64,000 nucleotides of DNA from Paraspadella gotoi (GCA_051294375.1 CM119266.1:22263875-22327874); one strand, 5' to 3'; shown: positions 10,268 through 31,546, counted from the stretch's first letter. Notes: generated from the letters alone by a model not told the origin. Translations and numbers: made by a program.

Positions 10268-13155
10268 CAGGGAGAGAGAAAATAATACATTTTTAATGTA
10301 CAACAAATGAAAAGGTTTTTGTATAAACATAATTAAACATAATTAAAAAACGGATAGAATATTGCAAGAATAAAGTTAAAAAATATTTTTCCCATTAATA
10401 TTACGGTTCTTTTAAAACTGAACTAAATAGATTACAAGATAATTTATAATAACACGCAGCGGACAAAGCTCAAAACCAATATTATTTTTACATGTAAAAA
10501 ATTCTATTACAAAAGAATTAAAGAAGAATTAATAGACTCACAATGCATATAACTTCACTAATGAAACCGCTGAACAGTATCAATAAAAGAATAGCTAAAT
10601 TTAGTGAAGATTATGAATTAAAGTAAAAGATGAAATGAAAGAAATTCCTATTATTTATTTTATTCCTAAAATGCCATAAAAGTCCTCAAAACAAAGATAC
10701 ATAGCTGGCTCTAAAATATGTTCTCTCAGGCAATATCATAAACATTTTCAAAATGTTTAAAGCTAATGCTAAATCATCTTAAAGTATACTATCAAGTAGT
10801 TTTCTCAAAGATCTGGAATAAAACATTATTGGATAATTGATAATTCTTTGGTTTTTTGAAAAAAATTTCTCAATTAAAAACAGATTTTCTAGAACAATGA
10901 TTTTTTCAACATTATAATCCATCACTTCCTCATTATGAAATCAGGCAGTAAGCTAAAAATTACATTCAGAACAATTTTTTCTAGGGAAATAAAACATATA
11001 TAAATGTAAATCATAAATAAAGCTTATTTTTCAACATACTAAAATAACGGGTATATTTCTTTTACTGAGAAGGATATTGCAATATTGTCCCAACTTTATT
11101 TTAGATAATGTTTTTGTCAATTTGGCTCCTTAATATATAAACAAACATTAGGAATACCAATTGGACTAGACTCTGGTCAAGATATTGCCAATATGTTGTT
11201 ATTTTATTTTAGAATCAACATATATGGAAATATGTTCAAAAAAATAAGTTTAGGAATCGCAAGACAATTTAAAATTGCTCAAGATATATTGATGACCTTT
11301 TTTCAGCCGATTTTAAGGATTTTAAAATACATCTTGCCACATATATCCAGCAGGCACTTACTGTAAATAAATCTAATAGTACAGATACAAATGTAGATTA
11401 TTTAGACATTAATATTAAATCAGAAAACAAAAATCTTACTCTTTCAGTCTATGATAAAAGGGATTCCTTTTCTTTGAAGTAGTTAATTACCCATATATGG
11501 ACAGTTGTATTCCTAAAAAAGCAGCACTCGGTTGTATTATAAGCCAATTATCAGATATGCAAGAATATGTTCGATGTTTACAGATTTTTCATCGAGAGCA
11601 ATAAATTTAAGCAAAAAACTACAAAGTCAAGGATATTTATTTAAGGACTTAAGAAAAAATGGGAATTAAACTTTCCTCAGTAATTCATAAGGAACTAATA
11701 AAAACAACCTACTAATGTTTCACTGATGTTAATCTTATTCTTCAAAAAAGATTATACAATGAAGTTTCCTCAGTACAAAGAATAAAAGGACAAAATTAAC
11801 AAAATTAGATACCACTTAAATATATATAATCAATCAATAATAAATAATACAATATATACATCCAACCAATATTATTATAAATAACCTTATTATAACTATT
11901 TAACTCTATTGATTTACACTTATTTCTTAATTTTATCAATTAACTTTATGTTAACTTTACATGTAAACATACCCATTAATTATCTAACTTATTATTTAAC
12001 TTAATTATTTAACTTATTTAAATTAGTTATAATTACAAAATTACAAAACCTTAATAAATTCTCTAAAATTAAATAGATGCGGGTGATGCCAGGGTTATGG
12101 TGCTGCTTGAAAAATTAACAGTCAAACATTGCGTAAAAAAATAAGCTAAAAGAGACGAACGAGGGATCACTCATATGTGATGGCTCGCCGCGTATACCCC
12201 TGCATATTGGGATTAAAGAAGCCTAAATCCGGATGAAGGGGGAGTATAGGGGTTCCACACTGATGACCTGTCCCATTGTAAAACAGTAAATGATAAAAAA
12301 ATTCAAAGACAAAAAATAATTAAAAGAAGGTAGGACCAGAGTGAAAAAATAAAAGTTTCATTAAAGTATTTTTAAAATTATATTCATGACATAAAGGTGC
12401 CCCTATAGACCTTTCCCAGTATGTATCCCTATCAGAACATACAATTCTAACATGGTATCTTTATCCTATGGTAAAAAAAATCATATATAACGTTGGTCCC
12501 CCCCTCAAAAAATTATCCATTCCCACCCTTTCTGTTTCAGCCTCTTAGATATTATGATTTTTTCATTAATGACTTTTCTAACAGAAATGATGTGTGATAT
12601 CTATTAGAAACTAGGACAGATAGTAATCTAACCTTGTGTTGTATAGATGCTCCCTCTATTTCCAGAAGACAACACTGACTTCCCTTCCCAAATGAATTAT
12701 TATATAAATAAAACATTTTTAAAAAGAAAGCAATATATGGTTTGATTAAATATATAGATTAAATACTAAATCCTTCATAAAAAATATTAAAATATAATAG
12801 AAAAATAGAAAATAGTGTGAACAAGTAATTTGCAAATTTTCATATATAAACATGTTCGTCTGTAATAAAAAAAAATTGTTGTTGCCAACAAACTATTCGT
12901 CTCCTTAAACCAAAAAACAACAAAAAAGAAAGGATTTACACACAATGAAAAAAAAAGAAGTAAAATTCGATAATAATCTTTAATCTTATTGTTATCTTTT
13001 CTATGCCCAGCGTTTCCTTGGGGATTTTGACGCTAATGAACATCGTTCTGTTGTACCGGATTCTGCGCGCAGATCAGATGATCTTGTTCTCGACGTCTCT
13101 GGGAAAGGCGGAGAGCATCGGCGACGCCCCCCAGCCGAAACCTAAAGACGCTTGA
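7845..13155 (+). CDS. TLC-domain protein, TLCD1/TLCD2-like
   Basis: TLCD1/2 proteins are multi-pass TRAM-LAG1-CLN8 membrane proteins that influence membrane phospholipid composition. Seven phase-compatible coding exons give 272 aa, close to the family's roughly 250-265: 7845-7869, 8184-8414, 8522-8588, 8764-8899, 9677-9791, 9870-9969 and 13011-13155. Family motifs in order are a first membrane segment YGAVIVVLSYLVW, then KFQNIFISLLHSTLTG, then the hallmark GYFIHDFIDL with WELMLHH, then EINSIFLHLRTLL and the NRIILLSWMTRW segment, with a last hydrophobic segment near ILTLMNIVLLYRILRAD. The start exon is least certain: its ATG follows an in-frame TGA and a strong 3' splice site ending at 7818, which favours it. 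The last intron is 3 kb and full of repeat debris. KSR is the divergent neighbour. Confidence 0.85.
8594..8637 (+). repeat. (GATAAT)n / (AAT)n microsatellite in a TLCD intron
   Basis: A short run of GATAAT followed by AAT units begins a few bases inside the TLCD intron that opens at 8589. Confidence 0.8.
9040..9365 (+). repeat. Minisatellite of about 18 bp
   Basis: Degenerate tandem copies of an 18-bp unit close to CCAGTTGACCAAATTATG occupy the fourth TLCD intron. Several copies have lost a few bases or carry point changes, so the array looks old. Open frames across it are a by-product of the repeat. Confidence 0.85.
10173..10279 (+). repeat. (GA)n microsatellite
   Basis: About 105 nt of GA units with one or two interruptions, 200 nt inside the last TLCD intron. 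Confidence 0.95.
11150..11680 (+). pseudogene. Degenerate reverse transcriptase fragment
   Basis: Two shifted frames in the last TLCD intron read as reverse transcriptase. The first gives PIGLDSGQDIANMLLFYF, resembling the RT block before the catalytic site. The second begins RYIDDLFS, which carries the YIDD catalytic box, and continues with VDYLDINI and LSVYDKRDSF. A frameshift separates the blocks and stop codons follow, so the copy is dead. I recall similar YIDD/LDLNI/YDKRDDF proteins repeated in other invertebrate and fish genomes but cannot name the family safely; Penelope-like or another non-LTR clade are options. Confidence 0.55.
12060..12300. other. GC-richer unclassified segment in an AT-rich intron
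   Basis: Within an otherwise very AT-rich 3-kb intron, this stretch (for example CTCGCCGCGTATACCCCTGC near 12184) is compositionally distinct. No open frame or RNA fold is obvious. It could be the tail of an inserted repeat. Confidence 0.3.
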
Positions 13156-14742
13156 CCTACTCCCCATTTCCCTTCCCCTCCCCTCCCCTCCCCTCTTGCC
13201 ACTCCTAAATGTTTCCTTTTTTAATGGTATTTTAATTGTTGTTTCTTTTATTAAAGAGTTTTTGTCGCGTCTGCTTTTGGCATGGTACATTAGAAAAGGG
13301 AAAATAACTTTTAAAGGGTCATCGTTTATTTCACTTATTGAGTAAAATAAATCAAAAGTAACTAAACGTATGTTGTTACAAAACTAAAGGAAATTCGTAC
13401 CGAAGTGATACGGAAAAAATCATTCTAATTGATTGATTTTTTTGTTTTTTTTTTGTGGGAAAATTGAGAAAACGGATTTAAAAAAAATATCTTGCTCGTG
13501 TTTAAAGTATATCTAAAGATTTTAAAAAATTTTATGGGAAAAGCGGTAATTGCTAATGGGTGCTATTCCTAATATTTTTCATATCACTCCATTTGTCAAG
13601 GGGATAATATATTAACAAGACACTTTTTAGTCGTTTTTTTTTCTTTTTGCCTTCAGGTAAATTAAAACAGATCGCTTACAAATTATTAAATGATTATGAT
13701 TGGAATTTTTAACCTCTATGTCAGCCATTTCATAGTTTTAGCTTAATTGGAAAGACAACAGTTGAATATTTGCTCCAGCACAAATAATATTCGTTAGTTT
13801 AAAAATGAGCAAAACGAAATAAAAACGTGCCTCAATGAGAAAATGGTAATTCTGATTCCAATATATCCGAAATATTTTTGACAATCACCTAACTGCTGTA
13901 TTTTGAATGAGTACGAAGCTCGTTTCTTCGTCGCTTTACAAGTTACATAGATAAATTACTTACTAGTCCATGGGTTTTTTATTTTTTTATTTCAAAAGGG
14001 AAGTAAAAACGCTTATGATTCTATTTTTTGGAAAACCCTCATCATTCTATAGGTTAAACCCTTTTGAAACCGTTCATAAAATTTATTTTGGTCATTACTG
14101 CTCTTTTTAAATCGCAGAATGTTATTTTTCTGATATAAAAGATCCATCGTTCTTTTTATGATGTTCATCGTTCCAAATGAAAGAAACCGTTTGTCATGTT
14201 TTCAGTTCGTTAATTTTATTCAATCCGATGCGATTTGTTAATTCCTTCAAACCTTGTCTTTGATGAAAAAAAAAATATATGTATAAATGGCTTTTTTAAA
14301 ATCTTACATAACTTTTTCTTTAATGTGGCAATTATGTAACATTTTTGAGAGAGCAGACGTAAGATCAGTTTGAATCTGTATTACGGTTTTTCGAGAGGCA
14401 GCCTAAGAAATAGAAAACATGAGGATTAGACAGGTAGGTGCTTTCAGACATACCTATCGACTACTGCCTTTCTAATCTTTTTTGGTGCAAAGTTGGCGAA
14501 TTATCTGAGGACCCGATTTTAAGTAGAGACGAGATAAGATGAGGCGAATGTTAACGACAGCAAAGCAATATTTGAGGAACAAAAAGTTTAAAAAAACTCA
14601 CGTACAATTTAGTCAGTCAACATATACAAAAAAAAATGTTGAAACACTGAAAACGTTCATAAAGCTAAACTCTCATTCTAATAAAAAAAAAGATATTAAA
14701 TAAAGAGTACAATTTAAAAAAAAACCGAAAAATCAGCATCTC
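13156..14742. other. Intergenic, TLCD-like to SPNS
   Basis: AT-rich sequence without a supportable gene. The TLCD 3' UTR probably ends near the AATAAA at 13346-13351. The SPNS promoter should lie toward the right end. Confidence 0.5.
13346..13351 (+). promoter_or_regulatory. Candidate polyadenylation signal (AATAAA) for the TLCD-like gene
   Basis: A canonical AATAAA lies about 190 nt after the TLCD stop codon. Confidence 0.4.
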
Positions 14743-21957
<7,215 letters not shown>

Positions 21958-22175
21958 AAGGAAGAGAGCGTTGGAACGGCGTCGAAATGGGAGAGAGATT
22001 TTAAAGGTTGTGAATTTATTTTGAGACGACTTTGTTAATAACTGTATATGACGCAATTACGTGAGAAATGTCTAAAATAGAATTTTTTTAATTATTGTAA
22101 GATTTCGATAGGTCGCTTTTCTAAAAAGTGTTGATACAGATTATCTAAATTAAGAAGCCAGCAACTTTCTACAGA

Positions 22176-23292
<1,117 letters not shown>

Positions 23293-23484
23293 TCGAGGCG
23301 AGGTCGGAGACGTAAATGAAATTAAATAAATAAATAAATGAGTAAATAAATAAATAATTGAATAAATAAGTAAATAATCATTCGACACATGAAGGTAAAT
23401 CAAGTTAGATCTCAAGACAAACTTAAAAAAACGATTGGATTAACTTGATTATCATTCCGTTGATTGAGAAGGCAACCATCACTA

Positions 23485-25603
23485 ATGGCAACCCCTCCCC
23501 CTTTCAAGTCGGATCGGTTCGTCTCGCCCTCCTTCCTTCAAGAAGGGGGGTCGGGCCGAAGGTCGGTCTCGGTCGGCGCCGACTTGGACGACTTACCCGA
23601 AATCGCCGAGGACCAGGTAAGGTACCATCGCGGGAGGGGGGGGGGAGCGAAGGGTGGGCAAAGGTCCCCGGCGAAGGAAAGCGATGTTTCTTCGGATTCG
23701 GTGCAGCGAGTTACTACTATCTAAATTAGCGAAAACAACAACGAAAACTTTAAACCACCGTTCCCATTTGCCTATTTGCCCAATTCCCATCCTTCTCAGA
23801 TTGACGTCCTCAGCTTGTACGCCAACATGGGTGTTGAGAATCTCTCCTACGCTTCGAGCGCTCCTCCAGCGTTCGGCGATCGGAACTTGCTCAAGCCAAG
23901 CAGCAGCATTGAGGAGGCCTTCGCCGCAGCTGCCGAGGTTTTTTCCATCGATTTTGATTGATTTTTTCTTCTTACCTTTTATTTTTGTTTATTTTCTTTC
24001 TTTCTTTCTTTCTTTCTTTCTCTTCTTTCTTTTTTCTTTCTTTCTTTCTTTCTTTCTTTTTCTTTCTTTCTTTTTTTTTTTTTTTTTTTTTTTTTTTTCT
24101 TTCTTTCTTTCTTTCTTTCTTTCTTTTTTTTTATTACTTTCCCTGATATTTTTATCTGTAGTTAACCTCACAGATGTCTCTCCTGCAGATGGGCGGAGGC
24201 GGTGACTTGCCTCCTGCTTTTTGCCGCAACAACGAAGACGTTCCCTCAATCATCTCTACGGAGTTTCGACCGGACGCTGACGCACTGCGACCGCGTAACC
24301 GATTCAAATTTAAGGGCCGAGTGGGTCAGTAAATTAGTGTCCATAATAATTATAGTAGTTGTAGTGAATTTAAACAATTTTCCTTCTCAAAACGAGGCTT
24401 GTTGGTGATGGGCGTGGCTCTGCTCTGCGGTCTCGTGGGCGTCGCCGTAGTGACCTCGTCCGGCAAAAAAAACCCGAAGGACGACGCCGGCTTTCAAAAG
24501 GGAGCCACGGGCAGAGGGCGCGGCGGGGGGCGAGGCGGGGGTTTCGATCGCGCAGGATGTCCGGCGCCGGAAATCGAGTCTTCGATCGTCCTCGTCTGCG
24601 ATAAAATCCCCGTCAACAAATCCGGAAACGATTACTACCCGGAGGACACGCTTTGTCGGTTCCACTGCGCCGACGGTGGACCAATTCGGGTTCGTTAAGT
24701 TTTAAATATAAAATAGATTAGCGACGACAAAGAATTGGTAATTTTCGTAACTAATCAGTGTACCACTGATTTTTCACACTGATCTGCTATTCTATTTAAT
24801 TAAATAATTTCCATAAACACGAATTGATTACATGGCTCAAATTGTTGGAGAATGAATCGTAAAGAGGATCCTTCAAATCACCCTCTAACAAAATATCCAG
24901 GGACCCTCCGAGATTCATTGCCAAACAGTGAAAAGCTTCGGCTCTGATTGGTGCGTTCCACTATCGGGAAATCGATTTTCGTCTTTGGAAAATTTCTTGT
25001 CTCCGAAATGTGACAAAAACGAAACGGATAGTTTCGCCAAAGGCCGCAAGAGGGCCGAAGTCTCGGTCGAGGAAGAAAAGAAACAAAACGACATCGGCAC
25101 GGCTGAGGTTGTTGACACGACATGGAAGTTGAAACGAATTAGAAATAACTAAACGGATAGTCAGCGTATATAAAGACAGAACTGAAAATGAGAAAAATTC
25201 AGGGTTTAAGAGCGAAAAAGAAGATCACGATGACAACGATGACGTCATTACCGCCGACAACAACTGGATTATCAAAAGGTGAAAAAGGTTTTGAGAGGAA
25301 TTTAGAATCTTTAATAGTGAAAATCCCCCCCCCCCAAAAAAAAAACAAATTATATTTTCAGACAAATGCGGCGGATGTTTGAACGGTGGCTCCTGCATCG
25401 AATCGAAATTACGTAATGAAAATCGAATTATATAAATAAAATAATACTATAAGTATTGTTTTTTTATTGTTTTATTTATCTTTGTTGAACACAGAAAAGA
25501 CATGGTTTTGCGATTGTCTCTTGGAATTCGAGAGCGAAGAAAAGAATGGAGGAAAACACTGTGACCAGGAGAGTTTCTTGAAGAACTTTCCACAGGTTTA
25601 CGA

Positions 25604-25683
<80 letters not shown>

Positions 25684-25809
25684 AGAAAGAAAGAAAGAAA
25701 GAAAAAAAGGAAGGAAGGAAGGAAGGAAGGAAGGAAGGAAGGAAGGGAGGGAGGGAGGGAAAGAAAAAGGGAATGAAAGTTCAAAGAATTGAAATCTATA
25801 ACCTCACCG

Positions 25810-25908
<99 letters not shown>

Positions 25909-26437
25909 GTAATCAATCACCGATTTCATCTTCACCACCTCAAGGAAGATCAAAACCTGATCAAAATCACGGACGGATGGTTCGTCGAGTGTCTCCCCTT
26001 TCGATCCCAAGTTTTCGTCTTCGATCGATCGAGGAACGTCGATAGCGTCGTCGTCGTCGTCGTCGTTGAAAAACCGAGGATAACTGGTTAAAAGTCATGA
26101 CTTCGTGAGAATGTTTGATAAAAGAAATTGAAGCAAACGGTTTACAGTTTTGGTCATCTTTTTTTAATGTCGATTCTTGCGAATCTCTTACGAATGCTGG
26201 TAATTTTCGATCCACAGCGTCGTCTTTAATCATTCGTCTTTCCCTTCAGAGTTTTCCGTAGAACTCTCCAACGGTTCGTCTCCATCTCCCTGCCGCCCTC
26301 TCACGTCGCCCGCCCTCTTCGAATCCTTAGTCAAATCGATCTTCGACTGCGACGAAGACTTTGACGCTTCGAGCCTTCGAGTCTATGTCGATGGCGAAGA
26401 CGACGTCTCCGTTTGTGAAATCTTGGCCTACGATTGA
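23485..26437 (+). CDS. Unrecognised single-pass membrane protein with sushi-like and EGF modules, ten exons
   Basis: Ten exons with compatible phases encode 487 aa: 23485-23616, 23800-23937, 24189-24324, 24397-24689, 24901-25107, 25203-25278, 25362-25412, 25495-25595, 25945-26086 and 26250-26437. There is no N-terminal signal peptide. About 135 cytoplasmic-type residues precede one hydrophobic segment ([20 protein letters not shown], about 136-156), suggesting type II topology. Outside it come a Gly/Arg stretch, a Cys-rich segment with sushi-like spacing (CPAPE, CRFHC, HCQT, DWCVP), a Thr/Ser/Pro linker and one EGF module split over two exons ([10 protein letters not shown] then WFCDC and CDQE). 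The C-terminal 110 residues hold four Cys and a Val run. A secreted or surface ligand/receptor role is inferred from layout only. Several introns are microsatellite. Exon 2 and exon 5 donors (GTTTTT, GTTGTT) are weak. Confidence 0.7.
23993..24135 (+). repeat. (CTTT)n / poly-T microsatellite
   Basis: It fills most of the 251-bp intron 2 of the EGF-domain gene and supplies pyrimidine-rich sequence before the acceptor at 24188. Confidence 0.9.
25601..25765 (+). repeat. (AAAG)n then (GGAA)n microsatellite
   Basis: It starts a few bases after the donor of intron 8 of the EGF-domain gene (donor at 25596). Confidence 0.95.
25809..25909 (+). repeat. (TCAA)n microsatellite
   Basis: About 25 perfect TCAA units in the same intron 8, so that intron (25596-25944) is nearly all simple repeat. 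Confidence 0.95.
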
Positions 26438-26438
26438 T

Positions 26439-26556
<118 letters not shown>

Positions 26557-26601
26557 TTTCGATTAATTCCCAGTTTTGTTCCTGCTAATTATTAATCGTT
26601 G

Positions 26602-26607
26602 AATAAA
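26602..26607 (+). promoter_or_regulatory. Candidate polyadenylation signal (AATAAA) of the EGF-domain gene
   Basis: A canonical hexamer lies 165 nt after the stop codon, downstream of the (CT)n tract. Confidence 0.5.
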
Positions 26608-27714
26608 CAATTTAAAAAATTGAAACAAACAAAAGAAAGAGTTTTATTAATATTTTTTTGTTTTCAAATCATCCAAGAAAATGTACAGTGCGAAACAACA
26701 ACGTAAATGAAAAATGTAAATGGAGAAAAAAAATAAAGCGACAAAATTTTGAAATACCCTGTGACAGCTCGCGTAAGGATGTACACTGTGTCCGTCCGCT
26801 TCCGGTGTAATTTTTTTGTTTTCGTTCGAAAGTCGCAAACAGCGATCGGAGCGACCTCTGACTCATTCTAACGTAAAAATACAAACTAAATTCGGTGCAA
26901 TGAGAAAAAAAATAATATGTCGGGATAGATTTATACTTAAACATTTGCAATCGAGGATATTCAGTGATCAAAGTTTTGGACCGCCATTTTCGTGAGAAGG
27001 AAAAATCGATTAAAAAACTCGGCGAATGCCAGGAATTCTATCTAAAATTTAACAACCGAAATAAATTACGGGTCGAGGCGCAGATTTTCCTGGCAAAAAA
27101 TGAATTCGAATACAGGATTTTTAAAATTTAATCCGCTATATCTGAAATCGGATAAAAGCCAAGGGAAACAAAAGTGCCTTTTTAAGTTGTGATTGGGGCC
27201 ATCAGGCTAATGAAGATAATCTAAGTAGAGACAGACGAACAGACAGACGGACAGATCGTCTACGAGGTTTTGGGTCTTTATCGACCCGATTCGGACAGAT
27301 CCGAGTTTGGATGATCAGTGCAACGGCGCTAATGACCACCACGCACCGTGGCTAATCTGGCATCCTCCGTGTCCATCCCGGCTGTAACAGAATTAGTTGG
27401 AATTTCGTGTTACTCACTGGTTTTGAAAGTACACATTTAAAACAAGCGATGATAAGTCGACCGCGTAAATAGTTTTCATAGTAATAATGAACCGTGCATT
27501 CATTTTTGCTTAAAATCAGACAGAAAACAAACAAGAGTTTCCCAACTCAAGCAATCTTGAAACGCAAATATTGTATGAAAAAGTACAAAGAACATAAAAA
27601 ATCGTTCAAGTTTTTTTTTTCTATTACTTCGGGAACGAAAAAGGGACCAAATCCAGAGGGACTATTTCCGAACTAAAAAAATTCTTCGAAACAGAGAATA
27701 GCGGCGATGGGACA
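26608..27714. other. Convergent intergenic region; probably Hox1 3' UTR
   Basis: The EGF-domain gene and Hox1 converge here. I see no coding exon. A GACAGAC/GGACAGA-type repeat lies near 27229-27260. A minus-strand AATAAA at 26643-26648 could end a long Hox1 3' UTR. Confidence 0.4.
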
Positions 27715-30268
27715 TCACGGCGTTCCGGTTTCGTCGAGCGCGCCTTCCCTTTTTACCGCGCCCCCGACCGGCGACACGCGTCCCGCCTGTCCGCCAGAAT
27801 CCGTACTCTCGACGCCGGCAATGTCCGGAACGCCGACGCCGAGTTCCGAAGGAGAGTTTATTGGAGAAGAGGACGAAGAAGTAGACCCCGCGGCGACGCC
27901 GCAGACGAGGTCGCCGCTTAAAGCGTCCGTCGTCCCCGCAGCCGCCGCCGCCGCAGCCACGGAGCTGCCGCCGCTGGATCCGTTGGCCGCCGCAGCCGCC
28001 GCCAATATTTCGGCGTTCTCGCTGTTGAACTTTGCCTCCTTTTGTCGCTTCTTCTGCTTCATGCGTCGATTCTGGAACCAAATCTTGACTTGAGTCTCGT
28101 TAAGACCCAGGGTGGTGGCGATCTCGATGCGACGAGCGCGAGTCAAGTATTTGTTAAAGTGAAACTCCTTCTCCAACTCTGTCAACTGTTTGTTGGTGAA
28201 ATTTGTCCGGCCGAGGCTGTTGCTGTTGTTGTTGCCGGCCGAGTTGTGAAGGTTAGCGTTGTTGCCGTGGGCGGGACCATGAGCGCCGTGGCCGGGTAGG
28301 GACGAGGGACAGGCGGGGGTCGGGTTTATGTTGTTGTTGCTGTTGTAAGCGAAGGAGTTGTTGACGTTAGAACCTGAAATGGATAACAATTGAATTTTAA
28401 TATAACGGATGTACGAGGCAATTAGGGTACAATTGAAATTTGTTTATGTAATCGATGGTCTTCGGAAAAAATAAAGATAACACGAAATCAAGTTAGTATT
28501 CGCGCATTAGCGTTTAATATAGGGTGATGTTTTTTCTTGCCAAACTGTATATGAAGTTGGTACAACCAATATAAAAATTATCCATTTATTTAATAAATAA
28601 GCTATCTTGTCCCTGACTTTGGACAGGCTTTGGTGGTTTAAGGCCTCCATTATTAGTATTATAACATTTCTCTTTACAAAGAAATAGACGATTAAATTAA
28701 CATTGATCGTTTAAGCATTTCATTCGATGTTGAAAAGGACAAAGACAACGCCGTCTAACGTTTCTTGAAATTAAGATAAATTTGGTATGTTTGTCCTGAA
28801 TGAGAAGCGGAAATTGAATTTAACTAATTTACTCTTCTGTTACCCAAGTAATTAATAAAGCCTGAATAAAGTTTAAATACGAAAGTTTTATACGGGATGC
28901 ACTTTTCAGCATGCAAAGACTGACGCGTGTTCTATTGCGAATTTTTTTATTCGCCAATTACTGCATTTATTATATATAGTTTCCATTATCAATAACACTT
29001 TGTACACGAAATCAAAAAATAATTCTTAATAAAAAAAAAAGTAACGCGATTGGGTCATTTCTCTGTCTCCCGTCAAATCGTCAAAAACGCGACAGTTAGA
29101 CGTCAAATCTGGATCGAAACGAAATAAATGACCCGCATTTAATTTCATTTTCGGGGGAAAAAAAGTTCGACATTGAAAAAAAGAAAGATAGAGAGATAGA
29201 GAGACACATGTTCACACAAATTTTCTCTTATAACACCAAATATTTGTAACAAAATGCATTCTCGAAGCTCCTGTTTTTAATAACTCGCTTGCTTGCTTGC
29301 TTAATAGCCTCGATCAGTGATCAGGACTTTTAGTGACAGTTTAGTTTTAGTTTTAGTTTAGTTTTAGTTTAGTTTTAGTCTAGTTTTAGTTTTAGTTTAA
29401 TTTTAGTTTAGTTTAGTTTTAGTTTAGATTTAGTTTAGTTTTAGTTTAGTTTTAGTTTAGTTTTAGTTTGTTTTAGTTTAGTTTAGTTTTTAGTTTTTAT
29501 TTAGTTTAGTTTTAGTTTAGTGTTTAGTTTTAGTTTTAGTTTAGTTTAGGTTTTAGTTTTAGTTTTTGTTTATTAGTTTAGTTTTAGTTTAGTTTTGTTA
29601 TTAGTTTAGTTTTAGTTTAGTTTTAGTTTAGATTTTAGTTATAGTGTTTAGTTTAGTTTTAGTTTAGTTTTAGTTTAGTTTAGTTTAGTTTTAGTTTAGT
29701 TTTAGTTTAGTTTTTAGTTTTAGTTTAGTTTTAGTTTAGTTTTAGTTTAGTTTTAGTTTAGTCGAGACTTTTGCGAAACTCCGTAAAATTTGAAGAAAGG
29801 CATCAATCAAAAGGATTTAAGGTAGGGGGACACCGATGACAGCGTCGACGACGAAAACGACGACGATGACGACGACGATCCGGAAAACCAGGATTTCAAT
29901 AATCATGCCGCCGAATTTAAAGAATAGGATTAAAGAGAAATGAAAAGGGGAGACTGAAAGAAAAAGGGAAAAAGGGAGAGAGGGAAAGAAAGAAGAAAGA
30001 GAAAGACCAAGCAAAGTCAGAGAGTTCCTTTGTTTGATATTATGACAAAGCCCTGCACTAGGACGACGATGACGACGGCGGTGATCATGATAAAGTTTAA
30101 TATTATAACTATGAAGTATGATGACGATGTCGATGTTTTAAAGAGAGTTGCTGTTGATGACGACGACCAAAGATGCGCGGACTTAGAAGATGAGAGAAGC
30201 GAAGAAGTTGAAGGCAAGGAAGATGAGGATTCCCCTCTCAGGAGAGATCGAGAGGAGGATGCGGAAAA

Positions 30269-30299
<31 letters not shown>

Positions 30300-31474
30300 N
30301 NNNNNNNNNNNNNNNNNNNNNNNNNNNNNNNNNNNNNNNNNNNNNNNNNNNNNNNNNNNNNNNNNNNNNNNNNNNNNNNNNNNNNNNNNNNNNNNNNNNN
30401 NNNNNNNNNNNNNNNNNNNNNNNNNNNNNNNNNNNNNNNNNNNNNNAATTCGACGGCGGCCCAACGGCGAGGGATGGCAACGAGGATTCGAACCCGAGGA
30501 CCTTTTGAGAAAATCCTGCCAACTCCGCACACACACATTGAAACACACATAAAAAACCCCACGACTCTGAAATATAAAAAAAAAGACGAACATGAAAACA
30601 ATGGGGAAAGGGAACACACAGCATTCATACTTGGTTGACTTTGAAAACTCTTTCGTGACTCGAACGCTGGGAATGAAAAAAAAATTCTCTCTCTCTCTCT
30701 CTCTCTCGCGCTGTCACACTAACGAAGAAAAGGTTATGAGTGGTTTTTTTCTTCATATTTTCAGCTTCGGCTTCGCGACGAAGAATCTTTAATGAGGAAA
30801 AAAAAAGTTTTTTGAATTTTTTTCTATTTTTTTGTTTCTACGGAGATTCACTTCGCAGTCACGAAAATTGAAGGAGGTAGAAAATTTAGGAAGGAAAGAG
30901 AGAGAGAGAGAGCAAGATACAGAGAGAGAGAGAGGGGGGAGAAAATTTGAGTGCCAGCTCTTTAATTCTAACAATAATAATCCTGAAAAAAAATATGAAA
31001 AAAATATTTTTTAAGGGAAAAAGACAAGCTTTGTCCTCCTTTTTCAGATAGAATTAATTCTTGTTTTTGTTGTTAGGTTTTTTCCCGAATTGTTTCAAAT
31101 TACTTTTCATCCATACAATGATTTCGAAAAAAAATTGAACTTTTTTTTTCGTCTTTAATTCTCTGAATGGCCTAATAATAAGTATTGTATGATTCTATGA
31201 AAAGACGGACTTTTTTTTTGTCCTCTGGATTAAAAAGAATGGACCCCGCGGGCCTCAAAAGATGGCCTCTTTAAGGCCAGAGGCCGAATCCTTCAATCCC
31301 TGTTTTTTTTTGTTGTAAAATCTGATATAATACTAATGCTATGCAGAACAGTTGGTGTCTATATCAATGTAAAAATAAAAACAGAAAATAGAGAGNNNNN
31401 NNNNNNNNNNNNNNNNNNNNTTGCTTGCTCTCACTCGGCTCGCTCTCTTTCTCTCTCTGCTCTCTCTCCTCTCT

Positions 31475-31546
<72 letters not shown>

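Larger units (their letters stand above)
29335..31395 (+). repeat. Large inverted repeat 1, left arm
   Basis: The segment reappears in reverse complement at 31536-33515. Anchors are a TTTAG-rich array (29335-29760), ACACCGATGACAGCGTCGAC (29830), TGATCATGATAAAGTTTAAT (30082), the tRNA-like piece near 30490 and ACCCCGCGGGCCTCAAAAGA near 31242. The copies differ by many one-base indels and microsatellite lengths. It lies in the Hox1 intron and ends at a 25-N gap. Confidence 0.9.

Noticed and set aside
25789-25909. Repetitive Ser-Ile-Asn-Gln protein frame
   Set aside because: It is the translation of (TCAA)n inside an intron flanked by phase-consistent exons.
30017-30638. Open frames of 120-200 codons across N runs on both strands
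   Set aside because: They exist only because N bases do not encode stops and because (CT)n/(GA)n tracts lack stops.
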